From an uncultured Clostridia bacterium (lineage in GTDB: Bacteria; Bacillota; Clostridia; Oscillospirales; Ruminococcaceae), in NCBI GenBank assembly GCA_947632425.1, contig CANRPG010000114.1, forward strand, positions 1 through 6,531: a stretch of DNA of 6,531 nucleotides, written 5' to 3'. Both the position numbers and the translations under genes were made by a program. Each line of letters opens with the position of its first letter. Position 1 is the first letter of the stretch. Shown in pieces: positions 5,579-6,531 of the stretch. Below the pieces are notes generated by a model, which saw only the letters and a program-made list of their open reading frames with translations, ran no database searches and was not told where the DNA came from.

Positions 5579-5977
5579 ATGACTATCATAATCAAAAACC
5601 GATCTGACGAACCTATCTACAGTCAGATAAAATCGCAGATACGCGAGCAGCTCACAAACGGCTCTATCGCAGAGGGCGAGCAGCTGCCCTCGGTGCGCCA
5701 GCTTGCGAAAGACCTGCGAATAAGCGTTATAACCACCGCAAAAGCATATACCGAGCTTGCCGACGAAGGCTACATCGTTTCGGTGCAGGGCAAGGGGTAT
5801 TTTGCGGCCGAGCAGGGGAATGAACTTCTGCGTGAACGTATGCTTTGCGAGATGGAGAACGCTCTTGAAAAAGCCGCCGATAACGGTCGGAAAGCAGGTC
5901 TTTCAGATGACGAAATTCTGGCGGCGCTGAAAAGTATAATGGAGGAAAGTTATGGAAAATGTGCTTCAGATAAATGA
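5579..5977 (+). CDS. GntR-family transcriptional regulator, YtrA subfamily
   Basis: A 132-residue DNA-binding repressor. Residues 10-77 form the GntR winged helix: EPIYSQIKSQI (11-21), the hallmark GEQLPSVRQLAKDL (33-46), the recognition-helix region VITTAKAYTELADEGY (50-65) and the wing VQGKGYFA (69-76). The remaining 55 residues are a short, charged helical tail ending in the GLSDDEILAALKSIMEE region (107-123). There is no large ligand-binding domain. Tail length and pattern define the YtrA subfamily, which usually sits first in ABC transporter operons and represses them until a cell-envelope or antibiotic signal arrives. I chose the ATG at 5579 because GAGGTG lies 6 nt upstream and the family normally begins just before the winged helix; a 25-residue extension to 5504 would cross the promoter and operator. 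The last 26 nt overlap the ABC gene, and GGAGG for that gene lies inside this reading frame (5941-5945). Confidence 0.94.
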   Translation: MTIIIKNRSDEPIYSQIKSQIREQLTNGSIAEGEQLPSVRQLAKDLRISVITTAKAYTELADEGYIVSVQGKGYFAAEQGNELLRERMLCEMENALEKAADNGRKAGLSDDEILAALKSIMEESYGKCASDK

Positions 5978-6531
5978 CCTTTGCAAACGCTACAAAGGCT
6001 TTGAACTGAAAAATGTAAGTTTTACTTTGCCAAAGGGGTATATCATGGGGTTCGTCGGTCAGAACGGCAGCGGAAAAACAACGACTATTCGCTCTATTCT
6101 GAATATGGCGAATATTGACAGCGGCGAGATAAGGGTGCTCGGTCTTGACAGCGTAAAAGACGAAATTCAAATAAAACAGCGCACGGGCGTTGTGCTAGAC
6201 AGCCTCTATTTTGCAGAGCATTTGTATATTTCTGAGATCGACAAAATGCTGCGGCATTTTTATGAAAGCTGGAACAGCGAAAAATTTTACACACTTGCAA
6301 AGAGGTTTTCACTTCCTGACAAAAAGAAAGTCGGCAGCTTTTCAAAGGGTATGAAGATGAAGCTGATGATAGCCTGCGCACTCTCGCGCGATACGCAGTT
6401 TCTTATCTTAGATGAGCCGACAAGCGGTCTTGACCCCGTTGCGAGAGACGAACTTCTGGGTATTCTTTCGGACTACATCGAGGACGGCGAGCGCAGTATA
6501 CTTTTTTCAACGCACATCACCGCCGACGTTG
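5952..6531 (+). CDS. ABC transporter ATP-binding protein (YtrB/BcrA-like), 3' partial
   Basis: The first 193 codons of an ABC-type ATPase that runs off the window; a full protein would be roughly 230-300 residues. Visible motifs: Walker A GQNGSGKTT (36-44), a signature loop SFSKGMKMK (129-137) in place of LSGGQ, Walker B FLILDEP (150-156), D-loop SGLD (158-161) and the switch histidine in STH (H188). The Q-loop position reads GVVLDSLYF (79-87) with no evident glutamine, as I recall for many BcrA/YtrB-type exporters. The ATG at 5952 has GGAGG 6 nt upstream and overlaps the regulator's end by 26 nt in another frame, so the two are translationally linked. It should energise an export permease encoded next, probably for a peptide, antibiotic or envelope stress factor. 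ABC ATPase identity is certain; substrate and export direction are inferred from the YtrA-type partner. Confidence 0.95.
   Translation, partial: MENVLQINDLCKRYKGFELKNVSFTLPKGYIMGFVGQNGSGKTTTIRSILNMANIDSGEIRVLGLDSVKDEIQIKQRTGVVLDSLYFAEHLYISEIDKMLRHFYESWNSEKFYTLAKRFSLPDKKKVGSFSKGMKMKLMIACALSRDTQFLILDEPTSGLDPVARDELLGILSDYIEDGERSILFSTHITADV

Overview
The window looks like chromosomal DNA from a Gram-positive, low-to-mid GC Firmicute, most likely a Ruminococcus-like member of the Clostridia. The signs are strong AGGAGG-type ribosome binding sites, near-consensus sigma-A promoters in AT-rich gaps, a MetRS with one zinc knuckle and a fused C-terminal tRNA-binding domain, a clostridial-type flavodoxin, and a YtrA-type GntR/ABC operon. 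The genus is inference. I see no transposase, integrase, CRISPR array or phage gene.

Layout: (1) 1-76, minus strand: tRNA-Arg(CCG), cut at the window edge inside its CCA tail. (2) 150-2093, minus: metG, methionyl-tRNA synthetase, with a sigma-A promoter at 2125-2153 and a short leader. (3) 2094-2352: divergent intergenic region with both outward promoters and an unexplained 9-bp inverted repeat. (4) 2353-3939, plus: polytopic membrane protein of a poorly characterised family (DUF6056-like) behind a perfect consensus promoter. (5) 3977-4819, plus: PfkB/ribokinase-superfamily pyridoxal/pyridoxamine kinase, 37 bp downstream and possibly co-transcribed. (6) 4858-4890: hairpin terminator between convergent genes, usable from both sides. 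(7) 4899-5375, minus: short-chain flavodoxin with a consensus promoter; a perfect 12-bp palindrome lies one base upstream of its -35 box. (8) 5376-5578: divergent regulatory region. (9) 5579-5977, plus: YtrA-type GntR repressor. (10) 5952-end, plus: ABC transporter ATPase overlapping the regulator by 26 nt and running off the window.

The genes are mostly independent housekeeping or accessory units. The one clear module is at the right end. There a small GntR repressor and an ABC ATPase are translationally linked, preceded by a perfect 13-bp inverted repeat that overlaps the predicted -10 element. This is the arrangement expected of a self-regulated, ligand- or stress-inducible ABC exporter operon of the YtrAB type; the permease should lie just past the window. 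I found no clearly new multi-gene system. The best leads are the operator-like dyads at 5438-5449, 5532-5563 and 5569-5578, and the uncharacterised membrane protein.
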